The notes under the pieces were generated by a model that saw nothing but the letters and a program-made list of their open reading frames with translations, did not search any database and was not told where the DNA came from. From Edaphobacter lichenicola (GTDB taxonomy: Bacteria > Acidobacteriota > Terriglobia > Terriglobales > Acidobacteriaceae): DNA of 64,000 nt. How positions within the stretch are numbered: the stretch's first letter is position 1; each line of letters opens with the position of its first letter. A program made the position numbers and the translations under genes. Positions 23,931 to 32,460 of the stretch are shown piece after piece. Location: assembly GCF_025264645.1 (NCBI RefSeq), contig NZ_CP073696.1, forward strand, positions 1,426,001 to 1,490,000, in the 5' to 3' direction.

Positions 23931-24434
23931 CTAAGCGAGAATCTCCGCCGTATCTTTATCGGAACGCACGGCATCCGGGAGCACTGGAGTCTGTATGAGC
24001 AGGTCTTCCTTGCGCATGACGAGCGACGTGGCGTTCAAGCTGGCGAGTTCGAAGCCGTGGCCGTGGGTGATCGCATCGGTGGGGCAGGCCTCGACGCAGT
24101 AGCCGCAGAAGATGCAGCGGTTGTAGTCGATGTTGTAGACCTTGGCGTAGCGCTCGGCGCTGGAGATTCGCTTCTCTTCGGTGTTCTCTGCGGCCTCGAT
24201 GTAGATGCAGTTCGAGGGGCAGGCGGCGGCGCAAAGAAAGCAGGCCACACACTTTTCCAAGCCGTTTTCGTCGCGCTGGAGCTGGTGCTTTCCACGGAAG
24301 CGCTCCTGAAACTTGGCTCCGCGCATAGGGCCTTTGCCGTCAGGATAGTTCTCGACTTCGGTGGGCTGGAAGGCCTGCTTCAGCGTGATGCTCATTCCCT
24401 TGGCAATGGCTGCGGCGTCGCGGACGATAGACAT
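23931..24434 (-). CDS. nuoI: NADH-quinone oxidoreductase subunit I (orphan NuoI)
   Basis: 167 residues from ATG 24434 (a longer frame from 24482 is unlikely). Two 4Fe-4S binding motifs are intact: CVACFLCAAACP and CIFCGYCVEACP. Flanking text is typical of NuoI (KGMSITLKQAFQPTEVENYPDG, GKHQLQRDENGLEKC). The protein carries clusters N6a/N6b on the peripheral arm of complex I. No other nuo gene is nearby. It may be a relocated subunit or a ferredoxin-like paralogue. Confidence 0.88.
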   Translation of the reverse strand: MSIVRDAAAIAKGMSITLKQAFQPTEVENYPDGKGPMRGAKFQERFRGKHQLQRDENGLEKCVACFLCAAACPSNCIYIEAAENTEEKRISSAERYAKVYNIDYNRCIFCGYCVEACPTDAITHGHGFELASLNATSLVMRKEDLLIQTPVLPDAVRSDKDTAEILA

Positions 24435-24473
24435 GCCTTGAGTATACGACGGGTGCGCGGTAGGCTGAAAGTC

Positions 24474-25025
24474 ATGAAACACGCCACCGCTCCCCTTTCA
24501 CTCCTGGTTGCCTTGTCTTTCGTGGGAATGAACGCCATCCGTTGCCATGCTCAGGATGCACCAGCAGCGGGAATGACTGAGCATGTTCATGCACCTGCTC
24601 CTACTTCGACCAGCCTTACGGTGACGGTGGATGGTAAGGCGGCGACGTTGTCGGTTGCGGACCTGTTGGCGATGCCACAGAAGACAGTTACCGTCTACAA
24701 CGAGCATATGAAGGCCAATGAGACTTATACCGGCGTGCTGCTGGGCGACCTGCTGGCGAAGTATGGCTTGCCGGTGGATAAGACGACTCATCGAAAGATG
24801 CTGCGGAGTTACATCGTTGCCGAAGGAACGGACAAGTACTGGGTGCTTTATTCGGTTACTGAGATTGAAGGCTCCGAACATAACGGCGACGTTATTGTTG
24901 CGACCAGCATGGGCGGTAAGCCCCTCGGCGAGGATGGGCAGTTCAAGCTGGTAGACAGCGAAGACAAGAAGCCTCAGCGGTGGGTGCGGAATCTCAGTGC
25001 GATTACGGTGAAGAGCGCGGAGTAA
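24474..25025 (+). CDS. Secreted molybdopterin-oxidoreductase-fold protein without the Mo-ligand cysteine
   Basis: 183 residues from ATG 24474. A signal peptide (about 1-26, ending CHAQ) precedes a domain resembling the small sulfite-oxidase-like fold (VDGKAATLSVADLLAMPQKTVTV, YTGVLLGDLLAKYG, YSVTEIEG, GEDGQFKLVDSEDKKPQRWVRNL). The active enzymes bind molybdenum through a cysteine; the mature protein here contains none. It probably does not hold the cofactor in the usual way. It is divergent from nuoI with 39 bases between starts. Upstream in-frame codons to 24057 overlap nuoI and are rejected. Confidence 0.7.
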   Translation: MKHATAPLSLLVALSFVGMNAIRCHAQDAPAAGMTEHVHAPAPTSTSLTVTVDGKAATLSVADLLAMPQKTVTVYNEHMKANETYTGVLLGDLLAKYGLPVDKTTHRKMLRSYIVAEGTDKYWVLYSVTEIEGSEHNGDVIVATSMGGKPLGEDGQFKLVDSEDKKPQRWVRNLSAITVKSAE

Positions 25026-25041
25026 AGCAGGGTACCAGGAG

Positions 25042-26631
25042 TTATTCGATACCCAGCTTCTTCCACATTGCATCGACTTTTGTCTTGACGGCGGCGTCCA
25101 TCGTCAGCATCGGCGGCCAGGGGCGGGTGAAGCCTTCAGCCTCCCATTTGCGTGTCGCGTCGATGCCCATCTTGCTTCCGTAGTTAGGGAGACGGCTGGC
25201 GTGGTCGAGTGAGTCCACCGGGCCCAGCGTGAACTGGATGTCCCGCTCAGGGTCGATGTTGTTTGCGCTGCGCAGCGTGACTTCTGCGAGGTCCTGAACG
25301 TCGCAATCTTCGTCAACGACGATGATGCACTTGGTGAACATCGCCTGTCCCATCGCCCAAATGCCGTTCATAATCTTTCTTGCGTGGCCGGCGTAGCTTT
25401 TCTTGATCGAGACAATCATGAGATTGTGAAAGACGCCCTCGGCGGGGAGGTTGACGTCGACGATCTCGGGCAGGGTGAGCTGCATGAGCGGCAGGAAGAT
25501 GCGCTCGACGGCCTTACCCATCCAGGCGTCCTCCATTGGTGGCTTGCCAACGATGGTTGCGGCGTAGATGGGATCTTTGCGGTGTGTGATGCAGGTGATG
25601 TGGAAGACCGGATAGTCGTCCTGCATGGTGTAGAAGCCGGTGTGATCGCCAAAGGGGCCCTCGGTGCGAAGCTCGCCGAGTTGAACGTAGCCTTCAAGGA
25701 TGTACTCGGCGTTGGCGGGGACTTCGAGGTCGACAGTCTCAGCTTTGACGAGTTCGACGGGCTTCTGGCGGAGGAAGCCGGAGATGAGGTACTCCTCGAC
25801 GTCTGGCGGCGCGGGGACGATAGCGCTGAAGGTGGTCGCGGGATCGGTACCGATGGCTACTGCGACCTCCATGCGGTCTTCACGAATTCTGGTGACGGTG
25901 GTGGTGTTGAGTGTTTCGAGAGAAGACGCGGCGGCCGTTCCGCCTGAGGTGATCGCCATCAGGTCAACACGTGCTGCGGAGTCAGGCGATGCTTCGCGGA
26001 GGCGCTCGCGCATGTGTTCCGCGGCGACCTTCTGACGCTGCCAGTGCATGCCGGTGGTCTTGCCGTCGTAGACCTGCATGCGGTACATGCCGACGTTGCG
26101 CTTGCCGGACTTCGGGTCGCGCGTGATGACACATGGGAGGGTGATGAATGGACCGCCGTCCTGTGGCCACGTCTTGAGGATTGGGAGGTCGAGGAGATTG
26201 ACCTCTTCGCCACGATGGATGACCTGTTTGCATGGCGCATCTTTTGCCGCGACGACCTTCGGGAAGAAGTTGCTGACCTCGGTCAGCATCGGCAGCATCT
26301 TCAGCTTGTCCATAAAACTTGTTGGCGTCTGGGGCTTGATCAAGGTGCGGATGCGATCAGCGATGGCGTCGAGCGATTCGGTCTCGAGGGCGAGCCTCAT
26401 GCGACGCTCGCTGCCGAACTGATTCATTAGAACGCGTGCGCCGGGATGCCCTTTCACATTCTCGAAGAGAAGCGCCGGGCCGCCAGCGTTTGGTGTGCCA
26501 CGGCCAAGCTTGGCGGTTCGATCGGCTATCTCAGCCATCTCCAGGTCGGGTGATACCTCGGCTGTGATGCGCTTCAGTTCTCCAGCTTTTTCGAGCTGCT
26601 TAATCCAGTCGCGTAGATCGTTGTAGGCCAA
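25042..26631 (-). CDS. UbiD-family decarboxylase
   Basis: 529 residues from a TTG start preceded by GGAGAGG. It has the UbiD N-terminal domain (DLRDWIKQLEKAGELKRI), the central active-site region GELRTEGPFGDHTGFY with the conserved Glu-Arg-Glu set, and FTKCIIVVDEDCDVQDLAEV in the C-terminal part. UbiD enzymes use prenylated FMN, made by UbiX, to decarboxylate aromatic or unsaturated acids, including quinone precursors. No ubiX is adjacent. A role in menaquinone synthesis is likely in an acidobacterium but is inference. Confidence 0.9.
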   Translation of the reverse strand: MAYNDLRDWIKQLEKAGELKRITAEVSPDLEMAEIADRTAKLGRGTPNAGGPALLFENVKGHPGARVLMNQFGSERRMRLALETESLDAIADRIRTLIKPQTPTSFMDKLKMLPMLTEVSNFFPKVVAAKDAPCKQVIHRGEEVNLLDLPILKTWPQDGGPFITLPCVITRDPKSGKRNVGMYRMQVYDGKTTGMHWQRQKVAAEHMRERLREASPDSAARVDLMAITSGGTAAASSLETLNTTTVTRIREDRMEVAVAIGTDPATTFSAIVPAPPDVEEYLISGFLRQKPVELVKAETVDLEVPANAEYILEGYVQLGELRTEGPFGDHTGFYTMQDDYPVFHITCITHRKDPIYAATIVGKPPMEDAWMGKAVERIFLPLMQLTLPEIVDVNLPAEGVFHNLMIVSIKKSYAGHARKIMNGIWAMGQAMFTKCIIVVDEDCDVQDLAEVTLRSANNIDPERDIQFTLGPVDSLDHASRLPNYGSKMGIDATRKWEAEGFTRPWPPMLTMDAAVKTKVDAMWKKLGIE

Positions 26632-26888
26632 TTCCCTCTCCTGCCGCAGTCGATTGCGGGCCGAAGTTCTATGGTAACGGGTTCGGCTGTGCAGCGTTTG
26701 GCTCCAGAATCAAAGTGATGATATTGCGAACAACGACGGGCACATTCGCGGTGAAGATCAAATCGCAACAAGATGCACTGTCAGTGTGAGTCGTCGGGAA
26801 CATAACAGCATCACAAGTTGTCTAACGTAGTACGGCCGCATTCCTCGCTAGATGCGCACCTGATATCCGAACGCTGGAGGGTGCTTCT

Positions 26889-27614
26889 ATGTTTGAGGAC
26901 AGTCTTGTCGAGTCGCGTGTACTCCCTATCTCTTCGACGAAACGTTGGACAGCCTTGGCGTCGATCAGCTTGCAGTTTGCGGTTGCCGCAGTGGTGATTG
27001 CGCTGCCCTTGCTGCAACCGGAGGCGATGCAGTTCCACGAGGATTCGCCGAAGGTTCTGTTGCCCCTGCTGCCGAAACCTCCCGCGCCGCCCGTGCGTGT
27101 GGAGCGAGTCACCAACTCGTCGAGCGTCACTTCGCCAGATTTGCCTCGGACGATCACGATTTCGTCGCTGCTGCCCACAACGCGCGGCGACGTAAACGAT
27201 GAACCTGCTCTCGTTGCAATCGATCCTGGAATGGGGACGCCGTCTGGATTGCCAGCGGGACTCGATGTCGGCGAGAGCGTGTTACACCCGAGCTTGACGA
27301 TCGCTCCAACACGGGCAGCAAATAAAATGCTTCACGTCTCGTCCGGGGTGTCAGCGGGAATGCTCATCGCTCCGATTCGACCTGTCTACCCAGCGATCGC
27401 GAAGGCTGCACACGTCGAAGGAACGGTGGTTGTGGAAGCCGTGATCTCTCGGACGGGCACGATTGAAAGTCTGCATGTGATCAGCGGACCCGCAATGTTG
27501 CAAACCGCTGCGATCGAGGCGATACGAGCAGCTCGTTACCAACCCTACCGCTTGAATGGTGACGCGACAGAAGTCCAGACCACCATTACGGTGAACTTTC
27601 GCTTGGGAGCCTGA
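26889..27614 (+). CDS. TonB-like energy transducer
   Basis: 241 residues. A membrane helix (about 22-41, TALASISLQFAVAAVVIALPLL) and a Pro-rich spacer (KPPAPPVRVER) are followed by a C-terminal TonB domain: PIRPVYPAIAKAAHVEGTVVVEAVISRTGTIESLHVISGPAMLQTAAIEAIRAARYQPY. The YP...G.V pattern is diagnostic. TonB passes proton-motive energy from ExbBD to outer-membrane receptors; neither ExbBD nor a receptor is nearby. GGAGGG lies 8 bases before the ATG. Confidence 0.88.
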   Translation: MFEDSLVESRVLPISSTKRWTALASISLQFAVAAVVIALPLLQPEAMQFHEDSPKVLLPLLPKPPAPPVRVERVTNSSSVTSPDLPRTITISSLLPTTRGDVNDEPALVAIDPGMGTPSGLPAGLDVGESVLHPSLTIAPTRAANKMLHVSSGVSAGMLIAPIRPVYPAIAKAAHVEGTVVVEAVISRTGTIESLHVISGPAMLQTAAIEAIRAARYQPYRLNGDATEVQTTITVNFRLGA

Positions 27615-27641
27615 TGAAGAGTTCGGCCGATCATTGACGAA

Positions 27642-28664
27642 CTAGAGTAACGGCACCGCGGAGCCGGAGCTCGACGGAAGAATCTCCTGCACGATGGAAG
27701 AGGTCGGAGTCTCCGTCACGTAGTCGACGAGCGGATAACCGGCCTCTTTCCAGCCGTCGAAGCCGCCGCGCAAAGGACGGACTCGGTAGACGCCCATCTT
27801 GTGCAGCTGTAGAGCGAGCTTGGCGCTGGTCTCTTCGCTGGGGCAGGTGCAGTAGAGGATGACGTCGCGGTCGCGAGGGATGATCTCACTGTGTTGCTTG
27901 AGTTCGTTAGGGCCGATGCGGAGAGCTCCGGGGAGCACTCGGGGGTCGGGCAGATAGTCGAGCGGGTGGCGCAGGTCCACGATAAACGGTGGCGTCTGAC
28001 CGCCTTCTTCCGCGGCGTCCAGCATGGCCTTCAGCTCGGTGGGCTCAAGGCGAAGCTCGCGTACCTGCTGGAGGAACTTGCGCTGCTTCAGGACGCGATA
28101 GGCCAGGAAGCCAAGAACCATCAGGACGAAGATCAGGAAGGCGAAGTGTCCGAGCCAGTGGAAGAAGGGTGCACTCTTCTTCGCCAGGTCGCCGAAGAAG
28201 CGGCCGGCAAGGATGAACGTTTCACCCCAGATCAATGAGCCGCCCAGATCCCACATAAGGAACTTCGAGTAAGGCATCCCGGTTTGCCCCGCGATGGGCG
28301 CAGCAACTGTACTGAGGCCGGGGACAAACTTTGCGAAGAGCAACGTGACCGGGCCGCGACGGGTAAAGTACCCCTCGGTCTTGCTGACGCAGGTGGAGGC
28401 TTCGAACGAGAGACGGCAAAGAAGCTTGAGGACGCTGTTCCCGTAGCGTCGGCCTAGCGAAAACCAGATCGTGTCCGCCACCAGGCAGGCTGAGAGTACG
28501 GCCAGGACAACGTAAAAATGATTCACGCGATGAGTTGCGGACAGAGTTCCCGCGGTGAGCAGAACCGGAATGCTGGGAATGGGTATGCCGATCTGCTCCA
28601 CCAGCACCCAGAGGAAGATGAGCAAATACGCGTAATGAATGAAAAATACGAGTGCGATTGGCAT
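27642..28664 (-). CDS. DedA-family membrane protein fused to a rhodanese domain
   Basis: 340 residues. Residues 1-195 are a DedA/VTT domain with several membrane helices and the FAKFVPGLSTVAAPIAGQTGMPY re-entrant motif with conserved Arg/Pro/Gly. Residues about 210-320 are a rhodanese-like domain: PPFIVDLRHPLDYLPDPRVLPGALRI, then ILYCTCPSEETSA with the catalytic-position Cys, and LRGGFDGWKEAGYP. DedA proteins act as lipid scramblases or transporters; the rhodanese could sense or transfer sulfane sulfur at the membrane. This fusion recurs in acidobacteria, recalled and not checked. Confidence 0.9.
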   Translation of the reverse strand: MPIALVFFIHYAYLLIFLWVLVEQIGIPIPSIPVLLTAGTLSATHRVNHFYVVLAVLSACLVADTIWFSLGRRYGNSVLKLLCRLSFEASTCVSKTEGYFTRRGPVTLLFAKFVPGLSTVAAPIAGQTGMPYSKFLMWDLGGSLIWGETFILAGRFFGDLAKKSAPFFHWLGHFAFLIFVLMVLGFLAYRVLKQRKFLQQVRELRLEPTELKAMLDAAEEGGQTPPFIVDLRHPLDYLPDPRVLPGALRIGPNELKQHSEIIPRDRDVILYCTCPSEETSAKLALQLHKMGVYRVRPLRGGFDGWKEAGYPLVDYVTETPTSSIVQEILPSSSGSAVPLL

Positions 28665-28730
28665 AGGAACTCACATAGTACAGATGAAAAAAACGACAAT
28701 TGGATGCGAAGTCGCTCACATAAAGATACA

Positions 28731-28764
28731 CAGCCCGGCCGCTTCTTGCGACCAGGCTGCTTTT
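28731..28764. terminator. Hairpin downstream of dps
   Basis: CAGCC-GG-GC pairs with GC-CC-GGCTG around TTCTT, with two mismatches. CTTTT follows on the plus strand and a weaker T run on the minus strand. It lies between the end of dps and the start of dedA. Confidence 0.45.
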
Positions 28765-28788
28765 GAGGGTTGCGCGAAGTGGCTGGCG

Positions 28789-29385
28789 CTATTTCTCGAG
28801 GATCAGCGGCATCTCCACCAGGTGTTGGCCAATGAACCAGGACTGGAGTTCGTTGGGACGCAGAATGTCGCTGACCGCCAGGTCGTTGGTTCCCTGATCG
28901 CCAGCATCGTCCGCCTTTTCGGCGATGTCGAGACAGCTTTGGATGATCAGCTTATGAGCCTCTAGCAGGCGGGAGATCTGAACTGGCACCTCTTCCCTGC
29001 CGCGAGGCGGGCGCTGAATTCGTGTCACTTCAGCGACATCGCCGCCCATGGCGATGGTGACGCCGCCGAGGAGCTGGATACGTTCCGCAATCGTGTCCAC
29101 CATCTCAACCTGCTCGTCGAAGTGCTTGTCAAAGAGCAGGTGAAGCTGATAGAAGGTCGGACCTGAGACCTGCCAGTGGTGCTTCTTGTACATATCCCGC
29201 AGCGTAATTGAGTCAGCCAGAAGCTGGTTCAGCAGAGCAACCATCTCGGCCCGCACTTTGACGCTCAAAGGGTGCGGCAGATCCTCGACGACCGAGCCGT
29301 ATTTCTGGATCTCTTTCGCATGCGCATGCCAGTGCGGAGCTACATTTGCGGTTGAGCTAACTTTCTTGATTGCAACAGCCATCAT
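28789..29385 (-). CDS. dps: Dps-family DNA-protecting ferritin
   Basis: 198 residues. The Dps ferroxidase pattern is present: KKHHWQVSGPTFYQLHLLFDKHFDEQVEMVDTIAERIQLLGG, with the conserved His, Asp and Glu ligands at the subunit interface. An N-terminal extension of about 40 residues with several His and Lys may bind DNA or metal. In the family, dodecamers oxidise iron with peroxide and coat DNA in starvation. Start is ATG 29385 or the next ATG at 29382, after GAGGTGG. Confidence 0.95.
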   Translation of the reverse strand: MMAVAIKKVSSTANVAPHWHAHAKEIQKYGSVVEDLPHPLSVKVRAEMVALLNQLLADSITLRDMYKKHHWQVSGPTFYQLHLLFDKHFDEQVEMVDTIAERIQLLGGVTIAMGGDVAEVTRIQRPPRGREEVPVQISRLLEAHKLIIQSCLDIAEKADDAGDQGTNDLAVSDILRPNELQSWFIGQHLVEMPLILEK

Positions 29386-29447
29386 CCACCTCGATATTTT
29401 CTTGTTTCATCAGTCAGATGCTGTAGAACCAGAGCCGGTTTCCCCGA

Positions 29448-30746
29448 TTATTTGACCTCAACATCTGGAGTCACCGACATTCCGGGACGCAGGGCGTAGT
29501 CACCGTTTTCCTGCTGAATATTCGTGAAATCGATACGAACAGGAATACGTTGAACCACCTTGACGTAGTTGCCGGTAGCGTTCTCCGGCGGAAAGAGCGA
29601 AAGCTTGGAGCCGGTAGCCCCGCCTATTTGGGTGACCTTTCCGTGGAACTTCCGACCGCCAAGAGCATCGACCTTCAAGGTGACCGGTTGTCCGGGTTTC
29701 ATCTTCGAAAGCTGTGTCTCCTTGAAGTTTGCCGTGACCCAAAGATTTGTCAGCGGGATGATCGTCAGAACATCCTGCCCGATACTCAGGTTCACACCGA
29801 CCTGCACATTCTTTTTATTGACGATGCCGGTAACGGGTGCGGTGATATGGGTATAGCTGAGATTAAGCCGTGCCTGGTCGACCTTGGCCTGTGCCTGCTT
29901 GACGTCGGCCATCGCGGAGTTCGCCTTGGCCTGCTGAACACGGACCTGATCGGGGCCGGTCTTGATGGACTGGGCCGACTGAAAGCGCGACTGGGCCAGC
30001 TTCTGCAGAGCCTGCGTTACGGCGGCCTGCTGCGCGATGACCGTCGCCTCTGCCTCTAACACCGCTGCCTGATTACCGGCATCTGCCGCGACTGCAGCAT
30101 CAAACTGTTGCTTCGAAATCACATCCTTTTCAACAAGCGGTGTGTACCGCTCGACGTCGAGACGCGATTTGACCGCGTTCGCCTTGGCTTGTGCGACCCG
30201 AGCCTCAGCGGCCTGCTCCTGTTTGCGAGCCTGCTCGACCGTGGCAACAGTGCCCTGCACGTCCGAACCTGTGGTGCTGACGGTGGTGTTTACGTTAACG
30301 CTGGTGATCGGCACATTGACGGTCGCCTGAATGGCAGCGGCCTGCTTGCTGGCGAGGTCCGCCTCTGCCTGCTCGAGCGCCACCTGGTAGTCGCGAGGAT
30401 CGATCTCGGCGATCGGGTCGCCGATCTTTACCTCTTGGTTGTCTTCGACATACACCTTTACGACCTGGCCGGTGACACGCGAGCTTACCTGATACAGATC
30501 GCCGTCCACCTGCGCGTCATCGGTGTCCTCCGAGAAGGTGGAGCGCCAGTAGAAGATGCCTGCCCCGATGACAAGAAGGATAATGACCGCGATGATGATG
30601 AACTTGCGGCCAGACTTCTTCTCCGGGACATCCTCTTCATCGGACTTATGAGAATCGGATGTGTCCTGCTTATTGCCACTGTTCTGCTTAATCTGCACCG
30701 TGCCGCTAATTTGTGCGGTCTGCTCGTTTTCTGATTGGTCTGGCAA
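29448..30746 (-). CDS. EmrA-type HlyD-family membrane fusion protein
   Basis: 432 residues from a TTG start at 30746 with GGAGG 9 bases upstream, inside the end of the tolC-like gene. A charged cytoplasmic N-terminus (1-46) and one membrane helix (FIIIAVIILLVIGAGIFYW) precede the lipoyl half VSSRVTGQVVKVYVEDNQEV. A long Ala/Gln-rich coiled-coil hairpin (about 115-285) leads to LSYTHITAPVTGIVNKKNVQVG. EmrA links an MFS pump (EmrB) to TolC. The TolC-type gene is directly upstream, but no EmrB gene follows. Confidence 0.9.
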   Translation of the reverse strand: MPDQSENEQTAQISGTVQIKQNSGNKQDTSDSHKSDEEDVPEKKSGRKFIIIAVIILLVIGAGIFYWRSTFSEDTDDAQVDGDLYQVSSRVTGQVVKVYVEDNQEVKIGDPIAEIDPRDYQVALEQAEADLASKQAAAIQATVNVPITSVNVNTTVSTTGSDVQGTVATVEQARKQEQAAEARVAQAKANAVKSRLDVERYTPLVEKDVISKQQFDAAVAADAGNQAAVLEAEATVIAQQAAVTQALQKLAQSRFQSAQSIKTGPDQVRVQQAKANSAMADVKQAQAKVDQARLNLSYTHITAPVTGIVNKKNVQVGVNLSIGQDVLTIIPLTNLWVTANFKETQLSKMKPGQPVTLKVDALGGRKFHGKVTQIGGATGSKLSLFPPENATGNYVKVVQRIPVRIDFTNIQQENGDYALRPGMSVTPDVEVK

Positions 30747-30748
30747 GT

Positions 30749-32308
30749 TTACTTTCCTCCAAGATAATCTTTGTAATTTGACTGTGCGACACCCAGGGCA
30801 CGGGCCAACGAGAGCTTGGCGACGTTGTGCTGGTAGAGTGCGCTGATGTACTGATCGTTCGCCTGTTCGGTTTGAGACTGCGCTTGCGAAACAGGAAGAT
30901 TGTCCGATACTCCAGCATGAAAGCGCTGCTGAGCTTCGCTAAGTGCCTCGTTCGCCAGTTCGACGTTGGAGTGGGTCGACTCAACCAGCTTGGCTGCGGA
31001 CTGGATATCGAGCAGGCTGTCACGTACGTCCTGATTGACCTGCTGGACCTGATCGGAGAGCTTCGCCCGGGCTTGCTCATATTGAGCCTCGGCAACCTGT
31101 TCCTGCCCTCTGGTCTTGGCAATCTGCAGGACTGGCGCGCTTACCTCGCCGGTCGCCGTGAAAGTTCCGTGGGAGTGCCCGGGAGTGGTACCGATATCGC
31201 CGTAGTCACCGGAGAAGCTGGCAACGGGAAGCTGGTAGGCCCATGCTGCTGTCTTCGAAGCTGCCGCAGACTGGACCTGTTCGGAGTATGCCTTCAGGTC
31301 TTTGCGTGTCTTCAATGCCTGCTGGAACGCCGTCTCGGGATCGACATGATCGAGCGCCTGGAAGGGGACGAGATCGGTCAGCCGGAACGCCTGCTCGAGA
31401 GGCAGACCAATGGTGCGTGCCAACGCCAGCTTGTCTTTTTCGAGGCTATTTTTCGCCGAAATGAGAGTTTGCTCCTCGTTCTGGTAGTCCACCTGGGCAC
31501 GCAACACGTCGAGCTTGGGGCTGGTTCCGGCGTCGTGCGCCGCAACGGCCTGATCCAGCGATACCTTTGAGGTGGCAAGCTCAGCCGTAACGGCCTCAAT
31601 TCGGGCCGCATCCGCGATGCACAGCAGGTAGGCGTTTCCGACGGTCAGGGCAACCAGGTCCCGCGCATCCTCTGCGGTGAACCTGGCCCCCTGGAAGTTG
31701 TGCTTTGCAGCAAGATAGTTCTTCAGCGCCGAGACGTTGACCAGATTCTGGGTCAGAAAAGCACGAAAGTCGACCACCTGGAAGGGACCGATGACGGCTG
31801 GGACTCCTGGAAACGATATGCCGTACGAGGCAAGGTTGACCTGCTGTACCTCGATGCTGCCCGAGGCCCTGACGGTGGGAAGGAGCTCTTGCAACTCCTC
31901 GAGCCGCTGGCCGTTGGCGCTCTTCTGCGATGAAGTTTGCAGAATCAGGCCAAGATTCTGGCGTAGACCTCGCTGGATTGCATCGTCAAGCGATAGGTCG
32001 AGCACACCGTCGGTGGCTTTGCCGGTAACTATGCTGCCGCGAAATGAATCTTGCGTCGGCTGGGCACCGTTCTGGCCGGAGGCGTTGTAGAGCTCGTTCT
32101 GGGCACCGGCGACCGCTGAACTGCTCGTTGAGGTGCTGTAACCGCTGGCAGGAGTCTGCGCCGCCGGTGCGCCCTGTGCATGTCCCAGTACCGGAAAAGA
32201 GCCCATGAGCAGGCAAAGTGCAACAGGCCGGAGCATCGCCCAGGCGCGGTGCGCTATTTCGCTTTTAATCATACGGTTAATCGTACCCTGCATCTTGATG
32301 AGATTCAT
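30749..32308 (-). CDS. TolC-family outer-membrane efflux protein
   Basis: 519 residues. A signal sequence (region AMLRPVALCLLMGSFPVLGHAQG) follows a variable N-terminus; ATG 32272 is an alternative start. The OEP repeats of TolC are visible as two long helical segments (LSLDDAIQRGLRQNLGLILQ, then ELANEALSEAQQRFHAGVSDNLPVSQAQSQTEQANDQYISALYQHN). The protein forms a trimeric channel through the outer membrane and periplasm. The EmrA-type adaptor gene begins 2 bases after its stop, so they form a two-gene operon. Confidence 0.92.
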   Translation of the reverse strand: MNLIKMQGTINRMIKSEIAHRAWAMLRPVALCLLMGSFPVLGHAQGAPAAQTPASGYSTSTSSSAVAGAQNELYNASGQNGAQPTQDSFRGSIVTGKATDGVLDLSLDDAIQRGLRQNLGLILQTSSQKSANGQRLEELQELLPTVRASGSIEVQQVNLASYGISFPGVPAVIGPFQVVDFRAFLTQNLVNVSALKNYLAAKHNFQGARFTAEDARDLVALTVGNAYLLCIADAARIEAVTAELATSKVSLDQAVAAHDAGTSPKLDVLRAQVDYQNEEQTLISAKNSLEKDKLALARTIGLPLEQAFRLTDLVPFQALDHVDPETAFQQALKTRKDLKAYSEQVQSAAASKTAAWAYQLPVASFSGDYGDIGTTPGHSHGTFTATGEVSAPVLQIAKTRGQEQVAEAQYEQARAKLSDQVQQVNQDVRDSLLDIQSAAKLVESTHSNVELANEALSEAQQRFHAGVSDNLPVSQAQSQTEQANDQYISALYQHNVAKLSLARALGVAQSNYKDYLGGK

Positions 32309-32460
32309 GGATTAGTTTATTTGAAGTGCCAACACTCGATCTGTCCCTGCGGAAAAGCCATAAACTCTGTCGTATGTAGATCGGATGCGTTCGATTGTAA
32401 AAAATCTTCAAAAGATGCTTTCAGAAGATTTTCAACTCAAGTTGGTCCGGGGATTGTGCG

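Noticed and set aside
24057..24473. N-terminal extension of the molybdopterin-fold gene
   Set aside because: It would overlap nuoI almost completely; a signal peptide starts exactly at the internal ATG 24474.
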